Part shown: positions 24,174 through 31,447 of the stretch, piece by piece
Layout: every line of letters starts with the position of its first letter
Position numbering within the stretch: position 1 is the first letter of the stretch
Assembly: GCF_008086045.1 (NCBI RefSeq)
Contig: NZ_VSEY01000036.1
Coordinates: forward strand, 1 to 64,000
Source: Nonomuraea sp. PA05
GTDB lineage: Bacteria; Actinomycetota; Actinomycetes; Streptosporangiales; Streptosporangiaceae
Direction of reading: 5' to 3'
DNA: 64,000 bases
Program-made: the position numbers and the translations under genes
The notes under the pieces: generated by a model
Databases searched by the model: none
Told to the model about the DNA's origin: nothing
What the model saw: only the letters and a program-made list of their open reading frames with translations

Positions 24174-24766
24174 GGGTCGTCGCCGAAGACGGCGGCGAGC
24201 GCCTTGGCGATCAGGCCGGGCAGTTCCTCGCGCCCGTCTCCCTCGGCCCACCGCACCAGCGCCGTGTGCAGAGCGGCCAGGCACGCGCTGGCCGCCGCCT
24301 GCGCCTGGAACGCCGCCTCGGGGTCTGCGGCGTCGTCACCCAGAGCACCGATGATCGCCTGCTGAAGGGCGTACTGGTTGTCGAGGTGCTTGGCCCGCAA
24401 CGCGGGCGTGGAGATCATCAACCGGAGCCGCGTGAGCAGGAACTCCCTGGCCCCTTCGTCCCCGGTCAACGCGGCCCCCGACTCGACCAGCGCACCCCCG
24501 ATCCGCCGCACCAGCGCCGGCCCGGCCCCCGACGCGGCGATCCGCTCGGCCACGAGCCGGCCGTGCTGATCGGCCAGGACGAGGTCCTCCTTGGTCGGGA
24601 AGTGCCGATACACGGTCATCGGCGACACCCCGGCGGCCTCCGCGACGTCCGTCACGGTCGTCGCGTCGTACCCGCGCTCGGCGAACAGCCGCACCGCGTG
24701 CGCCTGGATCGTGCGCTGCGTCTGGGCTCTCCTGCGCTCCCGCAGTGTTGAGTGCTGATCGGCCAT
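24152..24766 (-). CDS. TetR-family regulator with three phased operators
   Basis: The 204-residue protein has the HTH at about residues 15-60 (TIQAHAVRLFAERGYDATTV, AGVSPMTVYRHFPTKEDLV) and a helical C-terminal domain. ATG 24766 is chosen because the HTH begins right after it, while upstream codons cover the operators. It is divergent from an SDR gene that it presumably represses along with itself. Confidence 0.9.
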   Translation of the reverse strand: MADQHSTLRERRRAQTQRTIQAHAVRLFAERGYDATTVTDVAEAAGVSPMTVYRHFPTKEDLVLADQHGRLVAERIAASGAGPALVRRIGGALVESGAALTGDEGAREFLLTRLRLMISTPALRAKHLDNQYALQQAIIGALGDDAADPEAAFQAQAAASACLAALHTALVRWAEGDGREELPGLIAKALAAVFGDDPLSGVGG

Positions 24767-24768
24767 GT

Positions 24769-24817
24769 GGTAGACACTACCGCAGTGATAGTCACTACCA
24801 GTTTGGTAGCAACTAAC
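24769..24817. promoter_or_regulatory. Three GGTAG-N3-CTACC operators spaced 18 bp
   Basis: GGTAGACACTACC (24769-24781), GATAGTCACTACC (24787-24799) and GGTAGCAACTAAC (24805-24817) are one perfect and two near-perfect palindromes, each starting exactly 18 bp after the last. They fill the gap between the divergent TetR and SDR genes. Confidence 0.8.
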
Positions 24818-24826
24818 GGAAACGGG

Positions 24827-25594
24827 ATGGTCGACATGGACGGCAGAACGGCTCTGGTCACCGGCGCGTCGCGCGGCATCGGGCAGGCGATCGCGCTCCG
24901 GCTGGCCGCCGCGGGCGCGACGGTCATCGTGCACTTCGGCACGGACGAGGACGGCGCACGCGAGACGGTCGCCGAGATCGAGCGCGAAGGCGGCGCCGCG
25001 CACACCGTCGGCGCGGAACTGGGCACGGACGGCGACGTCGAGACGCTCTTCACGGAAGTAGAGGCGGCCCTGGCGGGACGGCCGCTCGACGTCCTGGTCA
25101 ACAACGCGGCGGCGCCGCCCGCCGGGCCGCTCGGGGCGACGACGCGGGCCGCGTTCGACCGCCTCTTCGCGGTGAACGTGCGCGCGCCGTACTTCATCAT
25201 CCAGCGGGCGCTGCCGCTGCTGCGCGACGGCGGGCGGGTCATCACGATCTCGTCCGTGGCGACCCGGATGGCCAACCCGGCGCAGACGTCGTTCGCCATG
25301 ACCAAGGGCGCCGTCGAGACCATGACGCTGACCCTGGCCAACGAGCTCGGCGCCCGCGGCATCACCGTGAACGCGGTCGCTCCCGGCGCCACCAGGACGG
25401 CCACCAACGGCGCGATCTTCGAGGCGCCTGGCCTGGCCGACCTCATCGCCGCTTCCACGGCGCTGGATCGGGTGGGCGAGGCGGGCGACGTGGCCGACGT
25501 CGTCGCCTTCCTCGCCTCGGACGCCGCCCGCTGGATCACCGGCCAGGTCATCGACGCCAGCGGCGGCCTGTTCCTGGGGCCGCGCGCGGCCTGA
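24827..25594 (+). CDS. SDR-family oxidoreductase with Phe at the catalytic Tyr position
   Basis: The 255-residue protein is a classical SDR: TGASRGIGQ cofactor loop, VNNAAAPP, ISSVATR with catalytic Ser, GITVNAVAPG and a C-terminal ASGG. The YxxxK motif reads FAMTK, so residue 156 is Phe (codon at 25292) where Tyr is normal. The substrate is unknown and activity may be altered. ATG 24827 or ATG 24836 could be the start; neither has a strong ribosome site. It is divergent from the TetR gene and probably its target. Confidence 0.87.
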   Translation: MVDMDGRTALVTGASRGIGQAIALRLAAAGATVIVHFGTDEDGARETVAEIEREGGAAHTVGAELGTDGDVETLFTEVEAALAGRPLDVLVNNAAAPPAGPLGATTRAAFDRLFAVNVRAPYFIIQRALPLLRDGGRVITISSVATRMANPAQTSFAMTKGAVETMTLTLANELGARGITVNAVAPGATRTATNGAIFEAPGLADLIAASTALDRVGEAGDVADVVAFLASDAARWITGQVIDASGGLFLGPRAA

Positions 25595-25608
25595 CCCCAG
25601 GGACGCGG

Positions 25609-25672
25609 GTCACCCCCACTGACCCCGCACAGTCCGGGCCCGGCGGCGGGAGGTCATCCCCACTGGCCGGGC
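25609..25672. repeat. 44-bp-spaced copy of the AhpD-like gene tail
   Basis: GTCACCCCCACTGACC at 25609 echoes GTCATCCCCACTGGCC at 25653, the latter being the stop and last codons of the leftward AhpD-like gene. The TCA is kept in both. Confidence 0.6.
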
Positions 25673-26127
25673 CGGTAGTCTCCGGCGGGCTGCCGGGTGG
25701 CGACGTTCAGCCGGTTCCAGGCGTTCATGACGGCGATCAGGCCCACCAGCGCGGTGAGCTGCTCCTCGTCGTAGTGCTCGGCGGCCCCGGCCCACGCCTC
25801 GTCGGACACTCCGCCGGAGCCGTCGGCGATGCGGGTGGCCTGCTCGGTTAGCTCCAGCGCCGCGCGCTCGGCGGCGGTGAACACGGTGGCCTCGCGCCAC
25901 ACCGCGACCAGGTTGAGCCGCACCGAGGTCTCCCCGGCGTGCGCGGCGTCCTTGGTGTGCTGGTCCACGCAGACGGCGCAGCCGTTGATCTGGCTGACCC
26001 TGAGCTGCACCAGCTCCCGGGTCGCGGCGGGCAGGGGCGAGTCGTGCACGACCCTGCTCGCCGAGACGAGGTACTTCGCGATCCTGGCCCCGACGGGGTT
26101 GCCTGCGTAGTCGAGACGGGCGTCCAT
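25654..26127 (-). CDS. AhpD/carboxymuconolactone decarboxylase-family protein
   Basis: The 157-residue protein has the AhpD-like core with redox pair CAVC and downstream His in NGCAVCVDQHTKDAAHAGE, near residues 49-65. Such proteins act as peroxidase or disulfide reductases. ATG 26127 follows AAGGAGATCACC. It is divergent from the DGPF/ECF sigma pair, a frequent association for ECF42-type factors, so it may be part of that regulon. Confidence 0.88.
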   Translation of the reverse strand: MDARLDYAGNPVGARIAKYLVSASRVVHDSPLPAATRELVQLRVSQINGCAVCVDQHTKDAAHAGETSVRLNLVAVWREATVFTAAERAALELTEQATRIADGSGGVSDEAWAGAAEHYDEEQLTALVGLIAVMNAWNRLNVATRQPAGDYRPGQWG

Positions 26128-26258
26128 GGTGATCTCCTTGCCGTGCGGTGGTTACACCCAGGCGACGAAGTGATCGGGCGCACGGGGACAATCTTCGAGG
26201 AAATAGTCCCCGGTACGGCCGTTCGCCCGTCGTACAGGTGAGAACAGTGGAGGCCGCC

Positions 26259-26597
26259 ATGCAGTACGCCCTGATCATCTACGAGGAGCCCGGCTACCTC
26301 GACGCCCTGCCGCAGGAGGAGCGCGAGGCGGCGTACGCGGAGTATCGCGCGCTGGCCGAGGACCCCCGCTACGCCGGCGGCGCGCAACTGCAGCCGGTCG
26401 AGACGGCGACCGGCGTGCGCGTGAGCGGCGGCCGGACGCTGGTGACCGACGGCCCGTTCGCCGACACCAAGGAGGTGCTCGGCGGGTTCTGCCTGGTCGA
26501 GGCGGCCGACCTGGACGAGGCGATCGAGCTGGCGGCGCGCGTCCCGGCCGCCAGGCTCGGCGGCGTGGTGGAGATCAGGCCGGTGGGGCGGCTCTGA
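26259..26597 (+). CDS. YCII-related (DGPF) protein partnered with ECF sigma
   Basis: This 112-residue DGPF protein has MQYALIIYEEPG at the start, TDGPFADTKEVLGGF mid-way and VVEIRPVGRL at the end. ATG 26259 follows GTGGAGG. Its stop overlaps the start of the sigma factor gene, the hallmark layout of ECF42 loci. The proposed link between DGPF proteins and ECF42 is known; the mechanism is not. Confidence 0.88.
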   Translation: MQYALIIYEEPGYLDALPQEEREAAYAEYRALAEDPRYAGGAQLQPVETATGVRVSGGRTLVTDGPFADTKEVLGGFCLVEAADLDEAIELAARVPAARLGGVVEIRPVGRL

Positions 26598-27757
26598 ACG
26601 CGCTGGAGGAGGTCTTCAGGGACGAGTGGGGCAGGGTGCTGGCCTCGCTGGTCGGGTTCCTCGGCGACTTCGACCGCGCCGAGGAGGCCGTGCAGGAGGC
26701 GTTCGCGATCGCGGCCGAGCGCTGGCCCAAGTCCGGAATGCCAGACAGGCCGGGCGCGTGGCTGGTGACGACGGCCCGTAACAGGGCGATCGACCGCGTA
26801 CGCCGCGAGCGCACCCTGGCCGGGAAAATGCACCTGCTGCAGCCATCCGAGGTCGTCATGGACGAGTTCGACGACACGGTCGTCAAGGACGAACGACTGG
26901 AGCTCGTCTTCGCCTGCTGCCACCCCGCGCTGCCCCTGGACGGGCAGGTGGCGCTCACGCTGCGGGCACTCGGCGGCCTGGAGACCGCCGAGATCGCCAG
27001 GGCCTTCCTGGTCTCCGAGGAGACCATGAAACGGCGGCTGTCCCGCGCCAAGGCCAAGATCAAGGCGACCGGCATCCCGTTCAGGGTGCCCGCCGCGCCC
27101 CTGCTGCCCGAGCGGCTCGACGCGGTGCTCGCCGTCGTCTACCTCATCTACAACGAGGGCTATCGCGGCCGGGTGGACCTCGGCAGGGAGGCCCTGCGCC
27201 TGGGCCGGCTGCTCGCCGCGTTGATGCCGGACCAGCCGGAGGCGCTCGGCCTGCTGGCCCTGATGACGATCCACCACGCCAGGCGGCGGGCCCGCTTCTC
27301 CGGCGAGGACCTGGTGCTGCTGGAGGATCAGGATCGGTCGCTGTGGGATCAGCGCGGCATCGCGGAGGGGCGCGCGGTGCTCGACCGGGCCATCGCGCTG
27401 GGCGGGCGCGGCGCCTACGTCGTCCAGGCGGCGATCGCGTCGCTGCAGGCGCGGGAGCGGATCGACTGGCCGCAGGTGGCCGCGCTCTACCGGCGGCTGG
27501 CCGGGCTCACCGGCTCGGCGGTGGTCGAGCTGAACGGCGCCGTCGCGCTGGCCCAGGCGGGCGACCCCGCCGCCGCGCTGCGCGCCGTCGACCGGCTCGG
27601 CCTGGACGGCTACCTGTACTTCCACTCCACGCGCGGCGAGCTGCTGCGGCGGCTCGGCCGCGACGCCGAGGCAAGGGACGCCTACGGCCGGGCGCTCGCG
27701 CTGGCCACCTTGGCCCCCGAGCGGCGGTTTCTCACGCGGCGGCTCGAACAACTCTGA
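26594..27757 (+). CDS. ECF42-type sigma factor with long C-terminal TPR-like region
   Basis: The protein has sigma-2 (GDFDRAEEAVQEAFAIAAERW, WLVTTARNRAIDRVRRE), sigma-4 (LTLRALGGLETAEIARAFLV, EETMKRRLSRAKAKIKA) and an ~200-residue helical C-terminal extension containing VYLIYNEGY and repeats like ALRAVDRLGLDGYLYFHSTRGELLRRLGR, as in ECF42. The family N-terminus NALEEVFRDEWGRVLASL aligns only if translation starts at CTG 26594, overlapping the DGPF stop as CTGA; the first ordinary in-frame start, GTG 26636, would delete 14 conserved residues. 387 residues. Confidence 0.85.
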   Translation: MNALEEVFRDEWGRVLASLVGFLGDFDRAEEAVQEAFAIAAERWPKSGMPDRPGAWLVTTARNRAIDRVRRERTLAGKMHLLQPSEVVMDEFDDTVVKDERLELVFACCHPALPLDGQVALTLRALGGLETAEIARAFLVSEETMKRRLSRAKAKIKATGIPFRVPAAPLLPERLDAVLAVVYLIYNEGYRGRVDLGREALRLGRLLAALMPDQPEALGLLALMTIHHARRRARFSGEDLVLLEDQDRSLWDQRGIAEGRAVLDRAIALGGRGAYVVQAAIASLQARERIDWPQVAALYRRLAGLTGSAVVELNGAVALAQAGDPAAALRAVDRLGLDGYLYFHSTRGELLRRLGRDAEARDAYGRALALATLAPERRFLTRRLEQL

Positions 27758-27838
27758 CGAGTTGTCCCGGGAGGGCGTGCCCGTTCGTCGCCTCAATGCG
27801 GGCGACGGACGCCCGCGCCACATCGGAGGAGAGTTCAG

Positions 27839-28261
27839 ATGCGGACCAGCAACAAGGCGGCGTTCCGGCGCTTCCACGAGGCGATCAGCAGCGGCGACGC
27901 GGACGTCATCGCCAAGGCGATCGGCGAGCTCGTCCAGCCGGACGTGCGCTTCCACGCGCCCGCGCCGGCCGCGCCAGGCGGGGCGGAGGCGTTCACGCGG
28001 GTGTGGGACATGCTCCTGCGCGCGTTCCCCGACCTGCACGTCCAGATCGAGGACGTGATCGAGGAGGGCGACCTGGTCGCCTGCCGGAACACCGTCACCG
28101 GGACCCACCGGGGCGAGTACCGCGGCCTCGCGCCGACCGGCAGGACCGTCACGTACGGGGAGATGTTCGTGGTGCGCTTCTCGGACGGCAGGATCGCCGA
28201 GATCTGGGGCGTCGTGGACGTGTTCTCGCAGCTGCGCCAGCTCGGAGCCCTGCCCGCCTGA
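27839..28261 (+). CDS. SnoaL-like (NTF2-fold) protein
   Basis: The 140-residue protein has SnoaL-type features: FRRFHEAISSGDADVIAKAI, DLHVQIEDVIEEGDLVACRN and GRIAEIWGVVDVFSQLRQLG. The family includes polyketide cyclases and isomerases but many members are uncharacterised. GGAGGAGAG precedes ATG 27839. It lies 81 bases after the sigma factor gene and may be in the same transcript. Confidence 0.82.
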   Translation: MRTSNKAAFRRFHEAISSGDADVIAKAIGELVQPDVRFHAPAPAAPGGAEAFTRVWDMLLRAFPDLHVQIEDVIEEGDLVACRNTVTGTHRGEYRGLAPTGRTVTYGEMFVVRFSDGRIAEIWGVVDVFSQLRQLGALPA

Positions 28262-28275
28262 CCTGGGCGTTCGTA

Positions 28276-28307
28276 TTGTCCAACGGTCCTGGACGGACGC
28301 TGGACAA
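28276..28307. promoter_or_regulatory. Inverted repeat after the SnoaL-like gene
   Basis: TTGTCCA (28276-28282) and TGGACAA (28301-28307) flank an inner GGTCC/GGAC symmetry. It could be an operator for the secreted-protein gene at 28433 or a weak terminator; sequence alone does not decide. Confidence 0.35.
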
Positions 28308-28432
28308 AGAACGCTTGCCGTTCGCGGGGGCCGCCGTACAGCGTGGAGACAGAGCCCCGGCGCACAGGTCGCCGCCCGACGGGGGCGGCAGGCGAAGCCG
28401 ATCCGGGGCGTCCCGAGACGAGAAAGAGGATC

Positions 28433-28816
28433 ATGACGTACTCGAAGCTCGCCCCCGCGGCCGCCGGACTCGCCGCCGCCCTCGCGCTGCTCGCCGTCCC
28501 GTCCGCCGCGTCGGCCGCCACCGCGCAGAGCACGGCGCAGGCTCAGTCGCTGAGCGTCCACCGGGCGTCGGCGTCGTGCACGTCGCCACGGGGGCAGAAG
28601 ATCAACGTCTCGTGGGGCGACGGCAACGTCTCCACCACGGTCTACTTCAACAACCACTGCAACCAGAAGCGGTGGATCGAGCTGAAGTTCGTCAAGCAGA
28701 ACCACGACTACTTCTGGAAGTGCGTGCCGGTCAACCCGCGTACCAGCGGCAAGAAGAAGTTCGACAACTCGAACCCGGACAAGGTCGTCCTCACCAAGAA
28801 GAAGACGAACTGCTAG
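28433..28816 (+). CDS. Small secreted protein of unknown function
   Basis: The 127-residue product starts MTYSKLAPAAAGLAAALALL and continues AVPSAASAATAQ, a Sec signal with an ASA cleavage site. The mature part has three cysteines and a Lys/Asn-rich basic tail (FWKCVPVNPRTSGKKKF). ATG 28433 is preceded by AAGAGGA. It is followed directly by a strong terminator. No family recognised. Confidence 0.75.
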   Translation: MTYSKLAPAAAGLAAALALLAVPSAASAATAQSTAQAQSLSVHRASASCTSPRGQKINVSWGDGNVSTTVYFNNHCNQKRWIELKFVKQNHDYFWKCVPVNPRTSGKKKFDNSNPDKVVLTKKKTNC

Positions 28817-28833
28817 CCGCGACCGATCGGCTC

Positions 28834-28856
28834 GGGCCCCGCCGCCGGCGGGGCCC
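28834..28856 (+). terminator. Intrinsic terminator after the secreted-protein gene
   Basis: GGGCCCCGCC (28834-28843) pairs perfectly with GGCGGGGCCC (28847-28856) over a three-base loop, 18 bases after the stop codon. Confidence 0.8.
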
Positions 28857-28864
28857 TTCGCAGT

Positions 28865-28904
28865 TTGACAGCCCCGCACGCCTGCCTGATACTCGGATCC
28901 GAGT
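28865..28904 (+). promoter_or_regulatory. Promoter with overlapping PadR operator
   Basis: TTGACA (28865-28870), a 17-base spacer and GATACT (28888-28893) form a near-consensus housekeeping promoter. The perfect palindrome ACTCGGATCCGAGT (28891-28904) overlaps the -10 and extends past it, so PadR binding would block polymerase. Confidence 0.8.
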
Positions 28905-28920
28905 GATAGGAGGCAAGTGA

Positions 28921-29538
28921 TTGGACACGACTAAGAAGCGCCCGGTGTCGAACGCCCTGGGCCTGGCCGTGCTCGGGCTGCTCATCGAGACCCCGATGCA
29001 CCCGCACGCCATGGCCGCCACCCTGCGCGAACGCGGCCAGGACCGGGCGTTCAAAGTGACCACCGGCTCCCTGTACGACGTCGTCCGCGCGCTGGAACGG
29101 GCCGGATGGATCGAGGCGCGCGAGACCGTCAAGGTCGGCGCCCGGCCCGAGCGCACCGTCTACCAGCACACCGAGCTCGGGCGGGCCGAGTTCGGCCGCT
29201 GGGTCGAGGAGCTGATCCGCGTCCCGGCCGCCGAGTACCCGAAGTTCCTGTCCGCCGTCGGCTACCTGGGCGCGCTCGGGCCCGGCGGCGCCACGGCCGC
29301 GCTGCGCGAACGCGCCACGCGGTTGCGCGCGACGCTGGAGGAGTACCGGCGAGAGCACAGTGAGCTGCTGGCGAGCGGGAAGGTGCCGCGCCTGTTCGTG
29401 ATCGAGGTGGAGTACGCCCTGCGCATGCAGGAGGCCGAGCTCGGCTGGGTCGAGGAGATCGCCGCCGACATCGAGACGGGCCGGCTGGCCTGGCCTGATG
29501 TGACCGGGCAGGCGCCTGCCGGGGAGGAGAGCCGATGA
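28921..29538 (+). CDS. PadR-family transcriptional regulator
   Basis: The 205-residue protein has the PadR winged helix (LGLAVLGLLIETPMHPHAMA, TGSLYDVVRALERAGWIEAR) and a C-terminal helical dimerisation part. TTG 28921 follows AGGAGG by seven bases. It overlaps the FAD monooxygenase gene by ATGA, so both form one operon under the PadR-type operator; the usual logic is relief of repression by the monooxygenase substrate. Confidence 0.9.
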   Translation: MDTTKKRPVSNALGLAVLGLLIETPMHPHAMAATLRERGQDRAFKVTTGSLYDVVRALERAGWIEARETVKVGARPERTVYQHTELGRAEFGRWVEELIRVPAAEYPKFLSAVGYLGALGPGGATAALRERATRLRATLEEYRREHSELLASGKVPRLFVIEVEYALRMQEAELGWVEEIAADIETGRLAWPDVTGQAPAGEESR

Positions 29539-31280
29539 GCGGCCGTAACGGGACCGAGGCGCCGGTGAGCGGTGGCGGCGCGGCCGAGATGGCGGTAAGC
29601 GGCGGCGGCGCGAGCGCGGGGTCGGTGAGCGTTGGCGGCGCGGCCGAGACGGCGGTGAGTGGCGGCGGTGCGAGCGGGGCGGCGGTGAGCGGCGATGGCA
29701 TGATCATGGTGGTGGGCGCCGGGCCCGCCGGGCTGATGCTGGCGGCGGAGCTGAGCCTCGCCGGGGCCGAGGTGACGGTGCTCGACGGCCTGCCGGAGCG
29801 CTCGCCGTTCTGCCGGGGCTTCAACCTGAACGCCCGCAGCCTGGAACTGCTCGACCGGCGCGGCATCGCCGGACGGTTCCTGGCCGAGGGGCCGACCGTC
29901 ACGGCGAGCATGTTCGCCGACCCGGCCCGGCCGCTCGACCTGACGCAGATGGACAGCGGCCACCCGTACGTGCTGGGCATCGCGCAGACGCGCGTCGAGG
30001 AGCTGCTCGAAGAGTGGCTGGCCGAGCTGGGCGTCAAGGTGCGCTGGGGCCACACGCTCGTCGACCTGCAACAGGACGGCGACGGGGTCGAGGTGACCAT
30101 CGAGTCCGGCGGCAGGCGGCAGCGCACGCGCGTCGCCTACCTGGTCGGATGCGACGGCAGCCGCAGCACCGTACGCAAGCGCGCAGGCATCGCCTTCCCC
30201 GGCACGCCCGCCACCAGCTACGGCGTGCTCGCGGACGTCGAGCTGGCAGACCCCGCCGCGCTGCCGTTCGGCGTGACGCGGGGCGAGCGCGGCGCGGCGT
30301 TCGTGATCCCCAGGCCCGGCTACGTGCGCATCGTGCTCGACGACCCCGAGCCGCCCGCCGACCGGGACGGGCCGGTGACCCTGGCTTACTTCCAGCGCCT
30401 GCTGGACGACCAGCTCGGCCGCCGGGTGGAGCTGCGCGAGCCGCGCTGGCTCACCCGGTTCGGCAACGCGGCCCGCCTGGCCGACCACTACGTCTCCGGA
30501 CGGGTGATGCTGGCCGGCGACGCCGCGCACATCCACCCGCCGACGGGGGCGGTGGGGGTGAACGTGGCGCTGGCCGACGCGGTCAACCTCGGCTGGAAGC
30601 TCGCGGCCACCGCGCTCGGCCACGCCCCCGCCGGTCTCCTGCACAGCTACCACGAGGAACGGCACGAGGCGGGGGAGCGGCTGCTCGGCACCCTGCGCGC
30701 CCAGGCGGCCCTCGCCGGGCACGACCAGGATCTGGCGCCGGTGCGCGACCTGTTCGGCCAGCTCGTCGAACGGGTGCCGGGCGTCGGCAAGTACCTGGCC
30801 GAGCTGGCGGCCGGGGTGAGCACCCGGTACGACCCGAAGATCCCCGGCGAACACCCGTGGCTCGGCCGCCTCGCCCCCGACCTGGAACTGACCACCGACG
30901 GCCGCCTTGCCCCCGACCTGGAACTGACCACCGACGGCCGCCTCGCCCACGGCCCGGAGCCGATCACCGACGGCCGCCTCGCCCACGGCCCGGAGCCGAT
31001 CACCGACGGCCGCCGCACCAGCGTCGCCGAGCTGCTGCGCCCCGCCCGCCCGCTCCTGCTTCGCCTCGGCGACCGGCCCCTACCGGCGGCAGGCGGCGGC
31101 TGGGTGGACACCCTCGACGCCCGCTGCCTCGCTCGGCCCGACCTCGAAGGGCTGCTGATCCGCCCGGACGGGCACACCGCCTGGGTCTCCACCACGTCCG
31201 ACCCCCAGCCGACCGGCACCCTCGCCACCGCCCTCGGCACCTGGTTCGGCGCGCCGGTCGACCTTGGATCGCCCCGTTGA
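29535..31280 (+). CDS. FAD-dependent aromatic monooxygenase with two repeat insertions
   Basis: The 581-residue protein has the PHBH/PheA-type FAD hydroxylase motifs: GAGPAGLMLAAELSLAGAEV (GxGxxG), the DG motif CDGSRSTVRKRAG, and GDAAHIHPPTGAVGVN. It probably hydroxylates an aromatic or polyketide substrate with NAD(P)H and O2. The recognisable domain starts at Met 29700; before it are 55 residues of 10-residue repeats. Four 12-residue repeats split the C-terminal thioredoxin-like region. It is coupled to PadR. Confidence 0.9.
   Translation: MSGRNGTEAPVSGGGAAEMAVSGGGASAGSVSVGGAAETAVSGGGASGAAVSGDGMIMVVGAGPAGLMLAAELSLAGAEVTVLDGLPERSPFCRGFNLNARSLELLDRRGIAGRFLAEGPTVTASMFADPARPLDLTQMDSGHPYVLGIAQTRVEELLEEWLAELGVKVRWGHTLVDLQQDGDGVEVTIESGGRRQRTRVAYLVGCDGSRSTVRKRAGIAFPGTPATSYGVLADVELADPAALPFGVTRGERGAAFVIPRPGYVRIVLDDPEPPADRDGPVTLAYFQRLLDDQLGRRVELREPRWLTRFGNAARLADHYVSGRVMLAGDAAHIHPPTGAVGVNVALADAVNLGWKLAATALGHAPAGLLHSYHEERHEAGERLLGTLRAQAALAGHDQDLAPVRDLFGQLVERVPGVGKYLAELAAGVSTRYDPKIPGEHPWLGRLAPDLELTTDGRLAPDLELTTDGRLAHGPEPITDGRLAHGPEPITDGRRTSVAELLRPARPLLLRLGDRPLPAAGGGWVDTLDARCLARPDLEGLLIRPDGHTAWVSTTSDPQPTGTLATALGTWFGAPVDLGSPR
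29565..29684 (+). repeat. Four 30-bp repeats at the monooxygenase N-terminus
   Basis: Units at 29565, 29595, 29625 and 29655 encode VSGGGAAEMA, VSGGGASAGS, VSVGGAAETA and VSGGGASGAA; a partial fifth unit (VSGDG) follows before Met 29700. Confidence 0.88.
30864..31007 (+). repeat. Four 36-bp repeats inside the monooxygenase
   Basis: Units start at 30864, 30900, 30936 and 30972. They come as two near-identical pairs, encoding GRLAPDLELTTD twice and GRLAHGPEPITD twice, which suggests two rounds of duplication. Confidence 0.92.
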
Positions 31281-31447
31281 CGGAATAGCGCTGCAGGAGC
31301 AGGAGGGTTGCGAGGAGGATGAGGCTTCGACGTTGCGTGATCATGGCGTGCTTCCGGGGAAGGACGCTGTCCCTCGCGGTCGGGGCGTGGTGCGCAAATC
31401 GTTAAGTTACGCGCGTAGCAAGCCGGGTCGAGGGGTGCGGCAGCGGC
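31281..31447. other. Gene-free gap with a signal-peptide-like leftover
   Basis: Minus-strand reading from ATG 31344 gives MITQRRSLILLATLLLLQRY, like the start of an exported protein, but it runs into the monooxygenase gene without further homology. A TACGCGCGTA palindrome sits at 31408-31417. Perhaps the start of a deleted gene. Confidence 0.3.

Noticed and set aside
21579..31280. Secondary-metabolite biosynthetic cluster (glycosyltransferase, acetyltransferase, SnoaL-like, FAD monooxygenase)
   Set aside because: No PKS, NRPS, terpene or RiPP core gene is present and the genes form separate small operons with their own regulators.
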